Positions 1-11,903 of a stretch of DNA of 64,000 bases are shown here, one piece after another. This stretch comes from Nemania diffusa. Its lineage: Eukaryota; Ascomycota; Sordariomycetes; Xylariales; Xylariaceae. The stretch lies in contig JBBPUQ010000007.1 of assembly GCA_038501195.1 (NCBI GenBank), positions 3,821,501 to 3,885,500 on the forward strand, given 5' to 3'. A program made the translations under genes and the position numbers. Numbering within the stretch: position 1 is the first letter of the stretch; each line of letters starts with the position of its first letter. The notes below the pieces were generated by a model that made no database searches, was not told the origin of the DNA, and saw only the letters and a list, made by a program, of their open reading frames with translations.

Positions 1-1380
1 TAAAAAATAATATTAAAATATTAAATATATAAATATAATAATAAATTAATAATATATAACAAAAACTATACTATATATTTTTAAATTTTAGTTATATAAA
101 AATTTTTATTTTTATTAATAAAACATTTATAAATAATAAAAATTTAAATTTCTAAATTAAATTTATAATTATATTAATTAATAAAAAATATATAAAAAAC
201 ATTTTTATAATTAAAAATAATATTATTTATTAAAATTTAATTAAATATAAATAAATTATATATAATATATTAATAAATAAATTATATAATATAATTAATA
301 AATTTAATTATATTATTATATTTAATATAATTTTTTAAAAAATTATTTATATAATAAAATTATTAATTATATTATTAGTTATATATATTAATTTTAAATT
401 TTTATATAAATATTTAATTAAACTAAAAACTATATAAAAAAAACGATTTATAATTAATATTATGTTATTTTAAAAAATATATAAAAATTATAAAATTATA
501 AAAATATATTAAATTAATAATAAAAATAACTTAGTTAATATTTATATAAAAAAATATTTAATTAAATATTAAAAAAACTAGTTAATATAAATAAACTAGT
601 TATATAAATAAAAATATATATAAATTAATTAAACAGTAAAAAAAATAACGAAAAATTAGTTAATATTAAAGCTAAAGTTATTATATATAAAAAAAAATCT
701 TTAATATTAAACTAATAATTTAATAAAATTTATATATATATATTAAATATATATAACTAAAATTTAAACTAAAACTTTTATTAAATAATCAAATAAATAA
801 AAAATACTAAAACTTATTAAAATTTATAAAACTTATAAGTTTTATATATATATATATATATAAATCAATATAGAACTTTAAAACTTAGAAATAAATTTTA
901 AATTTTATAAATTACTTTGAATTTTTTTATATATATATATATGAAAAATTCCACCAATATTAATTAAATTTAAAATAATAAAAAAAATTTAAACTATTAA
1001 ATATTTATAAAATTATTGTTTTAAATTTAAAAAAAATTAAATATATAGTTTAATTTAATTTAATTAATTATTTAAAAAATTAATTTAATTTTAAAAAATA
1101 AAAATAAAATTTATTAGTTTTTATTAAATTGTTTTTTAATAAAAACATTAATAAAATAATATTATATAAAAAATTACAAAACTTTTTACTTTTTAAAAAC
1201 TATATAAACTAATATTTCAAATTTAATATTATAAATTGTTATATATATAACAATTTTTTGTTTTATAACTAATATAAATAAATAAAAAAAAAAAAAAATT
1301 AAAATAAATATAAAAAAAAAATAATTAATAAAAAATTAAAAAAACAATTAAAAAGTATTAAAAAAAAATTATATAAATGT
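1..1380. repeat. AT-only RIP-saturated block (edge of a repeat)
   Basis: The stretch is almost entirely A and T with no open frame of interest. Composition changes abruptly to ordinary sequence at about 1380-1440. The inner edge (1340-1440) matches a less mutated copy at 11181-11280, and the differences are mainly G-to-A and C-to-T, which fits repeat-induced point mutation of a transposon end. The element family cannot be read from what is visible and the block continues beyond the window. Confidence 0.75.
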
Positions 1381-1440
1381 TTTAAAGTAGTTAGAGTAGC
1401 TCGTAAAAGTGTGGCCTGTAAAAGGGGTAGTTATCTTAAC
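1340..1440 (+). repeat. Copy A of a dispersed transposon-end-like repeat
   Basis: This 100-bp segment aligns with 11181-11280: both run through an ATTATATAA core, then GTTTTAA, then GTAAAAGTG, then GGCC, and end in GGGGTAGTTATCTTA or a similar sequence. Copy A is the more A+T-rich of the two. Shorter matches to its GC-richer end occur near 10797-10830 and 28452-28495. It marks the border of the AT block, so it is probably the terminus of that element. Confidence 0.5.
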
Positions 1441-2392
1441 ATCTTCATTACGAATATAGCTATCTTTTCAATATTTAATACCTCTTAAGCCTTGCTTAAA
1501 AAGATATAAATAAAATAGAGATCTATTAATTATATTGTTATCACTAAATATCTACATTCTTTATTAAGCTTTAGCAGTTTTAGATTTTACACCGATGCCA
1601 CAATCCCGCCGTGGTGGCTTTCGGAGATATCACCCCTTTTGTCTACGTGATTTAGTGTAGACGCATATGGGTGACCTCGTCGTGAAACCAGCGTTTCCCG
1701 ATGTAGGAACGTGTCTCAAGCTTTATGTCTAGCTTTTCTATCCCGCTCTTCGGGTTTCACAATCCCAGCACCACACTGGCAGTTCTTGTGTAATTGTCTA
1801 TAGGCACCCCAAAATACCTTCATGTCACTCCGGCGATCCTCTACTATGATCCATATCTGCAGCGAATGACAGCGACTTGAAACATATTCAGGTGGTGAAG
1901 AGCACAGTGTCTATAATTTCTGTCAAATGTGGTTTAGTTTTGTCTCATTTCAATCCGAGACCGAGCCAGCGAGATACCAGATATCAGCTGTCACCTTGCT
2001 GCTTATCCTTCCCAAATTCGATTGACCGTAGCTACTGAAAGACTCCTACAGTATCTGACAGCAGTTCGAAGTAGTAGGTTTACGTGTCCACATAATTTGG
2101 TCGACAAGCAGTATTCCCCTATCGTGAAAGAGATCGAGTATGAATGTTTTAGTATCTAAGGACCTCCAGTTGTGTCTTACATACATGGTAACATGCTGTC
2201 TTAGTATCCGAAAATCAATGGTCCCGCAAAGGCCACTTGACTTCCGAAGCTGCTAGATACCAAGTAGTTGAAATAGGCCATGATGAGTACCTATATATGC
2301 GCTCCATCGTACTATATCTAAATCCCTCGTTCTAATAGCATTTTCATGCAGCATTAGGGAACAACGCTGGAATCTAGGTATGGCTATACTGA
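1441..2392. other. Intergenic, no gene seen
   Basis: Base composition is ordinary, with no convincing reading frame on either strand and no RNA gene recognised. It lies between the AT block and the 3' end of the small secreted-protein gene on the minus strand. Confidence 0.5.
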
Positions 2393-3131
2393 TTAAACGC
2401 TAGTGTTGATTTGGAAAACGCGGGTGTAATCTTGTTGGAAATATACGCCGTCGTTAGGGTCGTAGAGAATGCCAAAACGGTATACATAATCGAGGCTTTG
2501 GCGGTCTGGCTGTGCCTGCACCGTCCAGTTGTAGGCCAGGTCTTGAAATGGTACGGCTGCTATTGACACCATGGTTGTAAGTATATACTCTGTTTCGGAT
2601 AGCAGGGCTAAAACGATTAATACTGACGGGAAATTATAGTCGTCTCCTCTGGGACTGAATCATCTCCAATTATGAACGAGAACACCTCAAGCACAAACGT
2701 GTCCGTTCTATAGTTTGCCGACCACTATAGCGCTGGAGGTTAGCAATTGCTTCTTTAAGAAGTAATAAAAGATCAGGGGGGAAAGGGGGGAGGGGTGATC
2801 GGGATTGAAAAAAAGCAAATGTTCTTATAAATAATGCAACCACTATGCTGGTGACGAAAGAATGTTCGCAATCGCTTACTGTTATCGTATAAACGCTACC
2901 CTCATCCATCACATCGTTAAGAGGTATGGTGCTTGTGATGTAGACACTCTGGCCAACTGTAGATTCAGGGGCGTTCACCTCGACCCGGGCGGGACTAGAA
3001 ACAACTCGGGTAGGGCGGGAAGCATCTTGTGCGCCAACAGCAAGTGCACGGTTCTGAAAAACGGCGGCGCTCTGCACGGCCACGACGCCTAGAGCTAGAG
3101 TTGATAACAACCTCAATAGGAAGTTAGCCAT
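2393..3131 (-). CDS. Small secreted protein, two exons (148 aa)
   Basis: The ATG at 3131 (minus) begins with a clear signal peptide: a positive N-terminus (MANFLLRLL) followed by a hydrophobic run ending near AVQSAAV, so the product should be secreted. Exon 1 is 3131-2880, ending at a GTAAGC donor after codon 84. Exon 2 is 2587-2393, entered through a CAGAG acceptor in phase 0, and runs 64 codons to TAA. The 292-bp intron is long for this genome and contains a poly-purine/pyrimidine tract. The mature protein has no family I recognise. It is rich in Val, Thr, Asp and Gln, ends in aromatic Y/F-rich sequence, and shows no cysteine pattern. Size and secretion fit a candidate effector or small cell-wall protein, which is inference. 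The intron assignment rests on splice consensus and frame continuity only. Confidence 0.6.
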
Positions 3132-4456
3132 TGTCGGATACTGATAGCGGTTGATAGAGTAGAATTGCAGGAGTGCTATGTAGAGCTCCGTGGGAGTATT
3201 TGTATCTTGCAAGTAGGGAGTCCTCCATTATCTTATGTATTGCACTCATCACTATTACCAGACTCATTTGGAACCTCGGAACCTCGGATCCTACAGATCA
3301 GCGGCTACATCTCCGCGTTACGGCAGTTGCAGGCTTGCATTTACCAAACTGGAAGGTTAAAAGTGAGCCCAACATTCGTGATGATTTTTCCTAACTAGGT
3401 AGGTAACTTTAGCGACAAATAATAATGCCTTCATATATCCTATATCCGTTAAGTAGATATCAGAATCATACATGTACCCTGGCCCATATATCTGGCCCAG
3501 CTGTAGGCATTTCTGCATCACGAAAATCGCTTGCAATTGGGTGATGCCGTGTTGTTCGATGTCGAACATTCATGGTTGAGGTCTCGTGATCGCTGTAGTC
3601 TATTCCCAACACGTAAGTATCAGACCATCGGGTAGGCGGCTATGCAAGAATCGTGCAAATCGTCGTTAGGTGATATGAAAGTTAACTCTATACAGCTAGC
3701 TTTAGAAGGGCATGACATCTTTCCTACGGAGTTAACAATGGTATTGCCTAGATAAAGTAATGCGATAACTAGATGAGTTGAGCTGTAGCGATTTTTTTGG
3801 CTTTTCTATTCATATTGCAATTGTATTTCTTATTAGACTCAAGGTAAAGGGACGTGAAGTTTCTGGCGATCTGCGGCCTACCATCGATGGATGATTATCA
3901 TGAATATGAAAATTAATCCAAGCTCTCAAGCCTAAGTAGGTTTCGAGGAAGTTCGAGTAGATAATTAGGTCATGTCGTCGAGGTTTAGAAAGTTGATATT
4001 ATTTAATACGCCTACACATCTACAAGTAATCAATTAGCAGTATTTGACGAAGAGAGAAACGAAGTACACACGCAGCTCCGACAGAGTGCTTTCAAGACCC
4101 TGGACCGTCATGACCCCGGTCTCGGTATATGAGCTGCCGGCACACGGTAGATCCAAATGTTAGGTACTCATGTAAATACGTTTTAGAGTGCTGAAAAGAC
4201 TTTCGGGGCATTACCCAATTACCTAATAACATGTAATTTGTAATTTGTTGATGCTACAAGCTATGCCTGGAATGCGCACAGACCATCTAAGTAGGTAAGA
4301 GGCACCTGTAGGCATCATAGGTATCATCATCCCTAAAGCATTTTCAGAAGGCGAACCCACTATAATCTCCCTTCAGCTACAGAGTATCTAGAAGCACTAC
4401 ATTTCAAGTCACCTCCATCTCCTTTGCAACCAACGAGGCCACTTAACCTATCAATC
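3132..4456. other. Intergenic between secreted protein and membrane protein genes
   Basis: This divergent promoter region separates the minus-strand secreted-protein gene and the plus-strand membrane-protein gene. Several short frames exist but none has a supported start or family resemblance. Scattered GTAGGT/ACCTAC motifs occur here and throughout the non-coding parts of the window. Confidence 0.4.
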
Positions 4457-4972
4457 ATGCGACCACCTCGGCACTATGATACTGGCATCTTCGCTTCCTC
4501 GCCTTGCCCCGAACCCGGTGCTCTCACTTTCGTGGTCTTTACTATCCTGTCTATATCCTGGGTATTCTATCAGTTATGTCTGCCATCATTGTCTTTGCCA
4601 GCATATCCTCAACTTCGCGAGAAAAATGAGTCTCACAATACGCAACCCCGCTCCAATACCAGACGAGTAGTAGTGTCTTTGTTATATGCCGTAATTTGCA
4701 GTACATTGCTCCTGGATGGTTGCTGGCTTGGCTCGATCTACACATGGGGCATTAAGCAGACTTACAGGGGAACAGCGCGTGGAATCACGGATTTCGCCTT
4801 TACAGTGCTAGTGCTGGCCGTTCTGCTTATATTCCTACTAGTAGGCTTTGCTCTTTGGGTTTGGGCTCTATCGGCTACTGCAAGGCGTCTATGGAGACTA
4901 TGGGCTTATAGTGAAGATGCTTTCGAAGAGGATGAATTGACGGGAATCTCGAAAAACGCGGAATCGGAATAG
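4457..4972 (+). CDS. Hypothetical small membrane protein (171 aa, three TM segments)
   Basis: A single open frame starts at the first ATG (4457) and ends at TAG. Three hydrophobic segments are visible. One is near residues 22-45 (LTFVVFTILSISWVFY), one near 72-97 (VVSLLYAVICSTLLLDG), and one near 112-143 (FAFTVLVLAVLLIFLLVGFA). A charged, acidic C-terminal tail (EDAFEEDE) follows. A basic loop rich in Ser, Asn and Arg separates the first two segments. I do not recognise the family. It is probably an integral membrane protein of unknown role. No intron is needed, but one cannot be excluded. Confidence 0.5.
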   Translation: MRPPRHYDTGIFASSPCPEPGALTFVVFTILSISWVFYQLCLPSLSLPAYPQLREKNESHNTQPRSNTRRVVVSLLYAVICSTLLLDGCWLGSIYTWGIKQTYRGTARGITDFAFTVLVLAVLLIFLLVGFALWVWALSATARRLWRLWAYSEDAFEEDELTGISKNAESE

Positions 4973-5440
4973 TTCGCTGGTGGCGTCGCGGGTTGGTTGG
5001 TGGTGGTGATAGCCCTATCACCAATCCACCTACGCCACACTACTGCGAACGCGCCATGAGCCTGTTTATCTTTGAATCTTCTATGACTAGTGTGGTTAAT
5101 GCCCTCGTTTTTAACTGAAGGAGGAACCGGTGGAATGAAATAAAGGGTCGTTACCAGGTAGGTACCTATTTAGGCGACCGGTAACCCCAACGGGCTAACC
5201 TACTATGTATAATCCTAGAGCTTTTCAGGGTTTATGTTCAGACGCGTTCCCAAGACGCGTCTTCCAGCAGATCGAGGCCAGGCTACCCTGGTAAAAGACG
5301 AGGTGTAGATACTATGACGGCCATCTCTTTCCTACACTTGCGCACCTGGCATTAGTTTTGCATGTGTCCCGGGTAAGGTATCTTAATTGACATGAAATCG
5401 ATTGACGGAGAACTTTGATTCAGACCGCCGCTATCAAATA
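4973..5440. other. Intergenic; inverted GGTGG/CCACC patch
   Basis: This non-coding interval lies between two plus-strand genes. Around 4980-5040 a GGTTGGTGGTGGTGATAG stretch is followed by CTATCACCAATCCACC, an imperfect hairpin that could act as the 3' end of the upstream transcript. No other structure is recognised. Confidence 0.35.
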
Positions 5441-8400
5441 ATGGTTTACACTACAGGTATGAAGGGTACGACTGTTATCTCACTAGTGTCTTCCGATTCG
5501 GGATCAGAGTCGGATTCTCCCTTGGACCCGACCGCACACAAGTTGAGGAGCCAGTTGGCGAGTAGAATCGATGCAATCGAGACCCGCGGCGAGTTTGCCA
5601 CAAAGAAGCAATACTCTGAATTCGCAAATCCGGGTCTGCAAATCGGCGACGCGCTGATCGCGTTGCCACTAGATCCGGCTCAGGTGACCCTCATCCGCGA
5701 TGCATCTCGGCAAGCACCGTTTGGTCGCGGCGAGAAGACCTTGGTTGATACATCTGTGAGGGACACGTGGGAACTCGATGCCTCCAAGTTTCGCATCGCC
5801 AATCCAGCATGGGCCGCATTCGTCAGCAGCACCCTCCGGCATGTAGCCACGACTCTGGGCATGTCCGGCGTCAAGACCGAGTTATACAAGCTCCTCCTGT
5901 ACGAGAAAGGCTCATTTTTCAAGCGCCACAAGGATTCCGAGAAGGCGCCGGGCATGATTGCGACGCTGAGCATATGCTTGCCGTCGAGGTATAAAGGCGG
6001 TAAGGTGCACGTGTCCCACGCCGGGAAGAAGCGCGTCTTTGATACCAGCCAGAGCTTGTTCGATATCTCCGCTCTGGCATGGTATGCCGACGTAACCCAC
6101 GAGATCAAACCAATTGAGGAAGGTCACCGGCTCGTTCTGATATACAATATCATCCAGACGGGCGATGGCGCAGCCTCTGCCGGTTTCTTCATGAAACAGC
6201 ATCAGAACCTAGAAACCGCCATTGCCAGATTGAATCTCCATTCTCCTACCCCCAAACGCTTACTTTATTTTCTGGAGCACAAGTACTCGCAGACCAGTCT
6301 ACGTTTAGATCATCTCAAGGGCCGGGATCGCGCCGTTGGTCAGACCCTTCTGGAAACCTGTACGAGTAACGGATGGTACATGTTTTTGTGCAATGTCACA
6401 AAATCACACTCAGATGGCGATGACGGCTATGCAGAGTATGACGCTTACGGCGACCCTTGCGAGGATGAGGACAAAGGCCCAGAGCTAGCCATGGATATAG
6501 TCGCTACATGCAGTGCTAAAATCTTCGCTTATGAAGTTAAACTAGACATGAAGGATATTCTAGGCCCCGATCCGTATAGTAGACGAGACGCAGACAGCGA
6601 GTCGGAGGACGAATTTACTGGAAATGAGGGCGCAACTGTGGAGTATAGGTATCATGACTCGGTAAGTTGTTATCTGTACCGGTCTTAGTGGCCCTGGTTC
6701 GGTGCAAGTTCATGCTGTTCTGACAATCCTAGGCTGCCGTCATCGTCCCCAAAGGCAAACTAGACCAGTTTTTTCAATTCGGCATCGAAATGAAAGTCCT
6801 TTTTGATCTGGTTGTGGACGACCTTAAGGCTAATCCTGAGGATCCCGCCACTCTCCGGATCGTTGCTGAATTTATGTCCAAGGCGATGGTCAAAGAACCG
6901 ATGATGTCGGTGCTCGTATTACCACTAGCTTGGCGCATGAAAAATGACACCTTATTTCGCGCAGCGGTTCGCGCAGGATTCAAGAATGGTGCACCAGAGA
7001 CTGGAATCATCAACACTCTGGTTGAAATAATCTCAAACGCCCAGGTTGAACTAGTTGATTGGGAGAAGAGGTAGGTCGAACGCGAGAAAATCAGCAAGTG
7101 GTATTAAAGTACATGACTAGAGCTGACGTTTATTTATGCAGCTTAGGTGAGTTTGTGTCTAGCCATCGCAGCCTCACAACACTCTCCAAGTCCCTAGACC
7201 TTATCAAGAGCTTGCTTAGTCCTGGTGTCCTGCAAACCTCCTTTCAGGAGTGGAGATCTACAATGGAGCTCTCGAATTTTGAGCGTAAACAGGCTTTGAC
7301 AGTTGATGATTACGATTCGATCATGGGACTTGCGGCTCTTCAGTGGGGAAAGGAGGACTGGGTTAGACATACGTAAGTTTGATTATCAGCTTTGATGCCA
7401 ACTAGCAAAGCACTTTTAATTCGCTCTATCTCAACCCTTGTATAACTGACACTTTGGTACCTGAAGGCTCATACCTAAAATCCGAGACTGCTCCGACACG
7501 AAGCTCCTGTCAAAATTCATCTGCTCTCTACTACAGAAAGGTCGAGAAGGCGTGCTCAACAAAGCTGAAGAGATAGCTAGTCTTCTCCTTGATTCCGGGC
7601 TGCAAAAGCTGCATCTGGGCAGAGTCAAACTCGACTCTCTCCCAGGCAGTTGTGATGACCGGTCAGAGTGCAATAGATTTCGCTTGCTGCTCAACGAATG
7701 CCTACTATCAGGTCTGCAGCAGTCGGTTGACGAGCTTCTGCGGCGAAGTATCAGCACCGTCGAAGCTGGTCCCAAGGAAGAAACAGGTATCCCTCGGTAC
7801 GTGTCAACGATGCCACATCGGCCAACCTTAGCCGAGGAAATGCTCGGTAGCATATTTGAAAACTTCGAGAAGAGCAAAGTGGCATCAAGCGAGGCGGCCC
7901 GCGACTTCGCCATAGCTGTGCTGAAGAAGGCCGTGCTTATGTATCTGTCTAAATACCCACAACAACCGCAGGGCTATGCTCATAAACCACGGGGTTGTGG
8001 CAAGTGCAAGCACTGCCAGGAGCTCGACGAGTTCCTGGTGTCGCCAAGCCAGCTAGAAAGGGAATTCAACAAAGGTCCTAGGCTTTCCGCACATATGCAA
8101 TCACAATTGCCCCGAGAGCTATTTCAATGCACGACGCGAAACATGACACAGGGTAAAAAATCGGAATATGTGTTTAAGGTAGTGAAGTTGAACCGTGAGC
8201 ACGAGGAAGTCATGCGCTCATATAAGTTCGATCTACGCTATGTTATTCGCATGCTGCGGTCTCTCCGTACCGAATACGCGAAGCAGCTTCTCGGGGCCGA
8301 TGCGTATGGTGAATTCATCATGCTCGAGCACATGCCTCACGCCGGGGACCCTGAGCTGAACAGCGATATGGAGTCACAGGGGAAAAGGAAAAGACCTGCA

Positions 8401-8460
8401 GAAGATGAGCTGCCTGACGCTAAGAGATTACATATCCAAAAGGGGATATGGGGTATGTAA
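5441..8460 (+). CDS. 2-oxoglutarate/Fe(II) oxygenase (prolyl 4-hydroxylase-like) domain protein, four exons (927 aa)
   Basis: Exons are 5441-6661, 6733-7070, 7142-7372 and 7467-8460, with GTAAGT/GTAGGT donors and AG acceptors. Joined they give one uninterrupted 928-codon frame. The first ATG at 5441 is used. The N-terminal third carries a Fe(II)/2-oxoglutarate dioxygenase fold. The HxD pair lies in RHKDS (about residue 162), the distal iron-binding His in DVTHEI (about 219), and the co-substrate Arg in GHRLVLIYN (about 229). A leading Ser/Asp-rich segment precedes it and an acidic linker follows it. The C-terminal half is a long helical region with no domain I can name, except a CGKCKHC cysteine cluster near residue 770 that may bind zinc. 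Large fungal proteins with this layout are common and mostly uncharacterised. The substrate is unknown and this is not an obvious secondary-metabolism oxygenase. Confidence 0.85.
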
Positions 8461-11180
8461 TATTGAGATCCCAAAGGCTCTGCTTCGGCAGTAGAACTTA
8501 AGCAATACAAGTTAGTGCAGAAAGTATCCAGGGCTAGGTTGGGAGCACATTTGCCTACGGTAGAATAAGACTCGCAGGCCACGAGGATGTTGTATTGGAA
8601 TAAAAGGTCTGTAGCTGTACAGAAAGCAGCTAAAACTGTAGTGGTCGTATTACCCCCGACACCTCCTATTACGTTTTGCATCAACCCCCTACTACGGTAA
8701 GAGGACGAAGGTTTTGACTCACGCATAATTTTACTTAAAAGATCGCCAAGGTGGACGGACGGTCGGTGTTCATGTATAAAATTCTAAGTCTGAACAACTT
8801 TTATGTAATAATTGATAATGTATAATATAGGAATGAGAATATTTCATTAAAGGGGGATTTTCTAGTTTTCGATTATGAAAATATGGATGAGATAAATGAG
8901 AAGGACGCGCGGGGTAGGGAGTAATACTGTTCCTTGACACGGCGCAGCACACTTTGCAATATGGTGGTACTTCCTTTAGATTATTGTGGTGTAGGCAGAA
9001 GTGATAATAATATCTCGCAGTAAAGAGTTAAAAAGAAATCCTTAGCTCACTAATTCTCTAATCTGAGGCATTATAGGAATTTTTAAGGAGTTTTTGGCCT
9101 TATGTAGTTTAAATGGGAATTTTTAACATATTTATTGCTTATTTTGCTTTTAGCTTTTACGTATAAACAGTTAGCTTACTAGCTAAGGTTTTATTATATG
9201 TTAACATAAAGTTGTTTTTAGCTACACTAGGTATTTTTAGGCTATATATTTAAAAAAGCCAAGCTATTTTGCTAGTAAAGCAGTTTATATTAATTAACAA
9301 ATACAATTAATTCAATATTAAATTATATATCTAAGGGGAAGGATTACGGACATGCAATTGTGTCATGTATCGCGCTCGCTCATTTTAACATCCTCAGTTT
9401 ATCATGGAAGATTATTTTGAATAAATAAGCGGGAGGGCGTCGTGGACACATTATAAAATTTGTATAATATTCACAGGAAAGGGCATTGGTGAAGCTTTCT
9501 AAATACATATGTCGGTGGTTTTCTACCGAGCTAGATATACGACGAGCTTATTTTGGAAAGGAGATTCGTAGAGCCTGCACAGCCGCTGTCCAACATAGCC
9601 AGGTCGCTGGCTTGGCTCATTCTTGTGTTTCGAAATCCCAAAGCCGTCGCTGTCTACCGAAAGCGTCCTACACGCGGCTCATCTACGAACCCGGCCATCC
9701 GCTTACCCTGCCTGTGTTATACAGGTGACTTGCCACATACCCGCAGGCAATCAACTAAGGAAAGAATTTTCTCAGTTGCGTAAGAGATGCCATCCATCTG
9801 CCCAGAGAGAATAGAGAAAATATGCCCGTGTTGCGAAACTTGGCAACTCCGGTCATCATGTGCGAACGCGTGCAGGAAGGCGGGGAGATACCGCTGAACT
9901 TGCTCTTCCATAAGCGCACGCTTGCCGTCGACAGCTCCAAGATCGACACCACCGCGGATATCACGTGTCCCGGTCGAGGTTGTAAACAGTGTGATGATGC
10001 AAAGTGGCTTTTCAACTCTGGCCTACGCAGCTCCCACACCCCTCGTTGAAAATGATGCATTGTGATTAGTGTAAATGTACGTACATGGGTGCCTTTGCAT
10101 ATATTGTTATCATTGTTACACAAATATGCCTGGGTTCTAAAAAGAAAACCTTGCATTAATAAGGAACCCGATGTTTTATTATGACTACGCCTTTCGCATC
10201 CATGGAATATGGAATGCACCTAGACCATCTTTCCCACACATGTTGTTGTTTCTCAAAGATGATAGATATACTGCATAAATAAAATATATGTCCAATTTAC
10301 ATAAATGCTAAAACAGTAGGAGTAGCTTTAACAGGCCCCACGATTTATAACCTGACACAACCCACACTGCGTGTGGTTTAGGTGGCTTGATCACCCGCAC
10401 CGTCTCAGTACTTAAAAAGATCCTCCGGGGCTTGCCTTTGGCAATCGATGATGGAATTATTGATGGCGTCGTTTTTGTGGCATGCATTTGCAAACTGCCG
10501 ATATGCGCATGCCGCAGATGAAAGCGACGAATAAGGATGAAATACTGGTCTTCACGGGAATTGCCACTTGTGTAATTCACGCCTTGAGCTTCTTGTACTC
10601 TTTTTAGTACAGGTCTAGCATTGGTGTTTCTAGCTAAGGGTACTGATTTTCCACCCGAGCTTGCTGAATTGGCCCCAATCTGTATGATAATCCCCGCATT
10701 CGGTATATGTACTGGGAGGCCCAATTGTTATTTACATTGGAATGCCATTCTGAAGATAGAACAAAGCAAGCCTACTAAATACCTTCATTGATAATTTTAG
10801 TAGCGAGGGGGTTATCTTATATAGGTAGTCACAGCCCAAGTTAGGCGCCTTAAAATAAATGAAGGACCGCGTAAGGCAACTCTGACTACCGTTAATTTCT
10901 AGCCTTCATAAGAGAAAGAAGTCGGCATACCATTGTAGGAAGGTGGGGAGAGGCAGCCACATTATAACCTCCCCATCTCCTTAGTGACTTCACCTTGGTA
11001 GAATAATAAACCTGGTATTCTATCTCTTATTAGCTATGGATACACACACATGGCATAGAGGCACAGCTCTCTCTGCAGTCCATGTTGTTGCCTAAGATAA
11101 GCCTCCCCTCGCGGGCCACCTAACCTAAGACCCACTCGCTTCCATTTAATTTTTTTTTATAGTTCATAATTTATAAAACA
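8461..11180. other. Gene-poor interval with AT-rich relic and short decayed frames
   Basis: No convincing gene is present. 9050-9340 is moderately AT-rich and looks like an old, partly mutated repeat. At 9550-10050 several short overlapping frames in different registers (for example 9822-10049 plus and 9755-10219 minus) could be remains of a gene, but none resembles a family I know. 10308-10724 minus is open but lacks an ATG start. 10797-10830 carries a short copy of the GGGGGTTATCTTATATAG motif shared with other repeat ends in the window. Confidence 0.4.
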
Positions 11181-11280
11181 AAACGTTATTAAAAAGTGAT
11201 AAAAATAGATTATATAAGCGTTTTAAGATAGTAAAAGTGGTTTGTAAAAAGAAGGCCCGTGAGAGGGGTTATTTTATAGT
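11181..11280 (+). repeat. Copy B of the dispersed transposon-end-like repeat
   Basis: It aligns over about 100 bp with 1340-1440, including AAAAAGT, ATTATATAA, GTTTTAA and a GGCC...GGGG.TATTTTAT end. It is the less RIP-mutated copy. It sits about 620 bp upstream of the PKS start and is isolated, so it is probably a truncated relic rather than a complete element. Confidence 0.5.
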
Positions 11281-11283
11281 GTA

Positions 11284-11903
11284 TCTATGGTGGGCTGGCT
11301 AGATGTTGGTGAGACATGAGGCAGGCTGTGTGTTTAACATCGGAAGCAATTTGTACTCACATAATGGCGCGATTAATAGCAAAGTGATAAATATAAATAC
11401 TAATGTAGCTAGCTCATGGGTCACATATGAATGCGCCTTGCAGCGACCGTGCATACCACCACCTTCATACGAACGCCTTTGGCTCCAAGAATGCCACATG
11501 CAGTGGACTTCATCACGATCTGTACAAGTCAGGAAGGTTACGAGTACATCGTTAAGACAAAGTGATAGAGAAGTGGATCTCTTGTAGTTTTCACTTCAAA
11601 CAACTAGACCTGGCTTGTGATTATTCATTTCCATTGCTTTAACCCTTTCAAATTAAAGTAATACATCATAAGCCTTCACTCTTAAACAAGTACAGTTTTC
11701 TTCACTGTGTTCTATTGTTTTCCAAGACTAGTACCGCTTGAGAAGTGAAGTTCTTTAAATAACTGCGAAACGACGTCTGTTTGAATCGCTTTATTTTGGT
11801 TTCTTATGTGGAAGCTTCAGCTGTTACCCGTATTACACATCCCCATCTCTTGTCACCTTGGATATTTCATTTTCTTCAACATTGCCTTGACTACTTTGTT
11901 AAA
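11284..11903. promoter_or_regulatory. Upstream region of the PKS gene
   Basis: These 620 bp of ordinary composition lie between repeat copy B and the PKS ATG. They are T-rich close to the start, as is common in fungal promoters. No specific activator site can be assigned by eye. The only open frame is short and unsupported. Confidence 0.35.

Noticed and set aside
9755..10219. 154-codon minus-strand ORF
   Set aside because: It overlaps several frames of similar quality on the other strand, matches no family, and lacks supporting splice or promoter context.
10308..10724. 138-codon minus-strand frame
   Set aside because: It has no ATG start and no recognisable domain.
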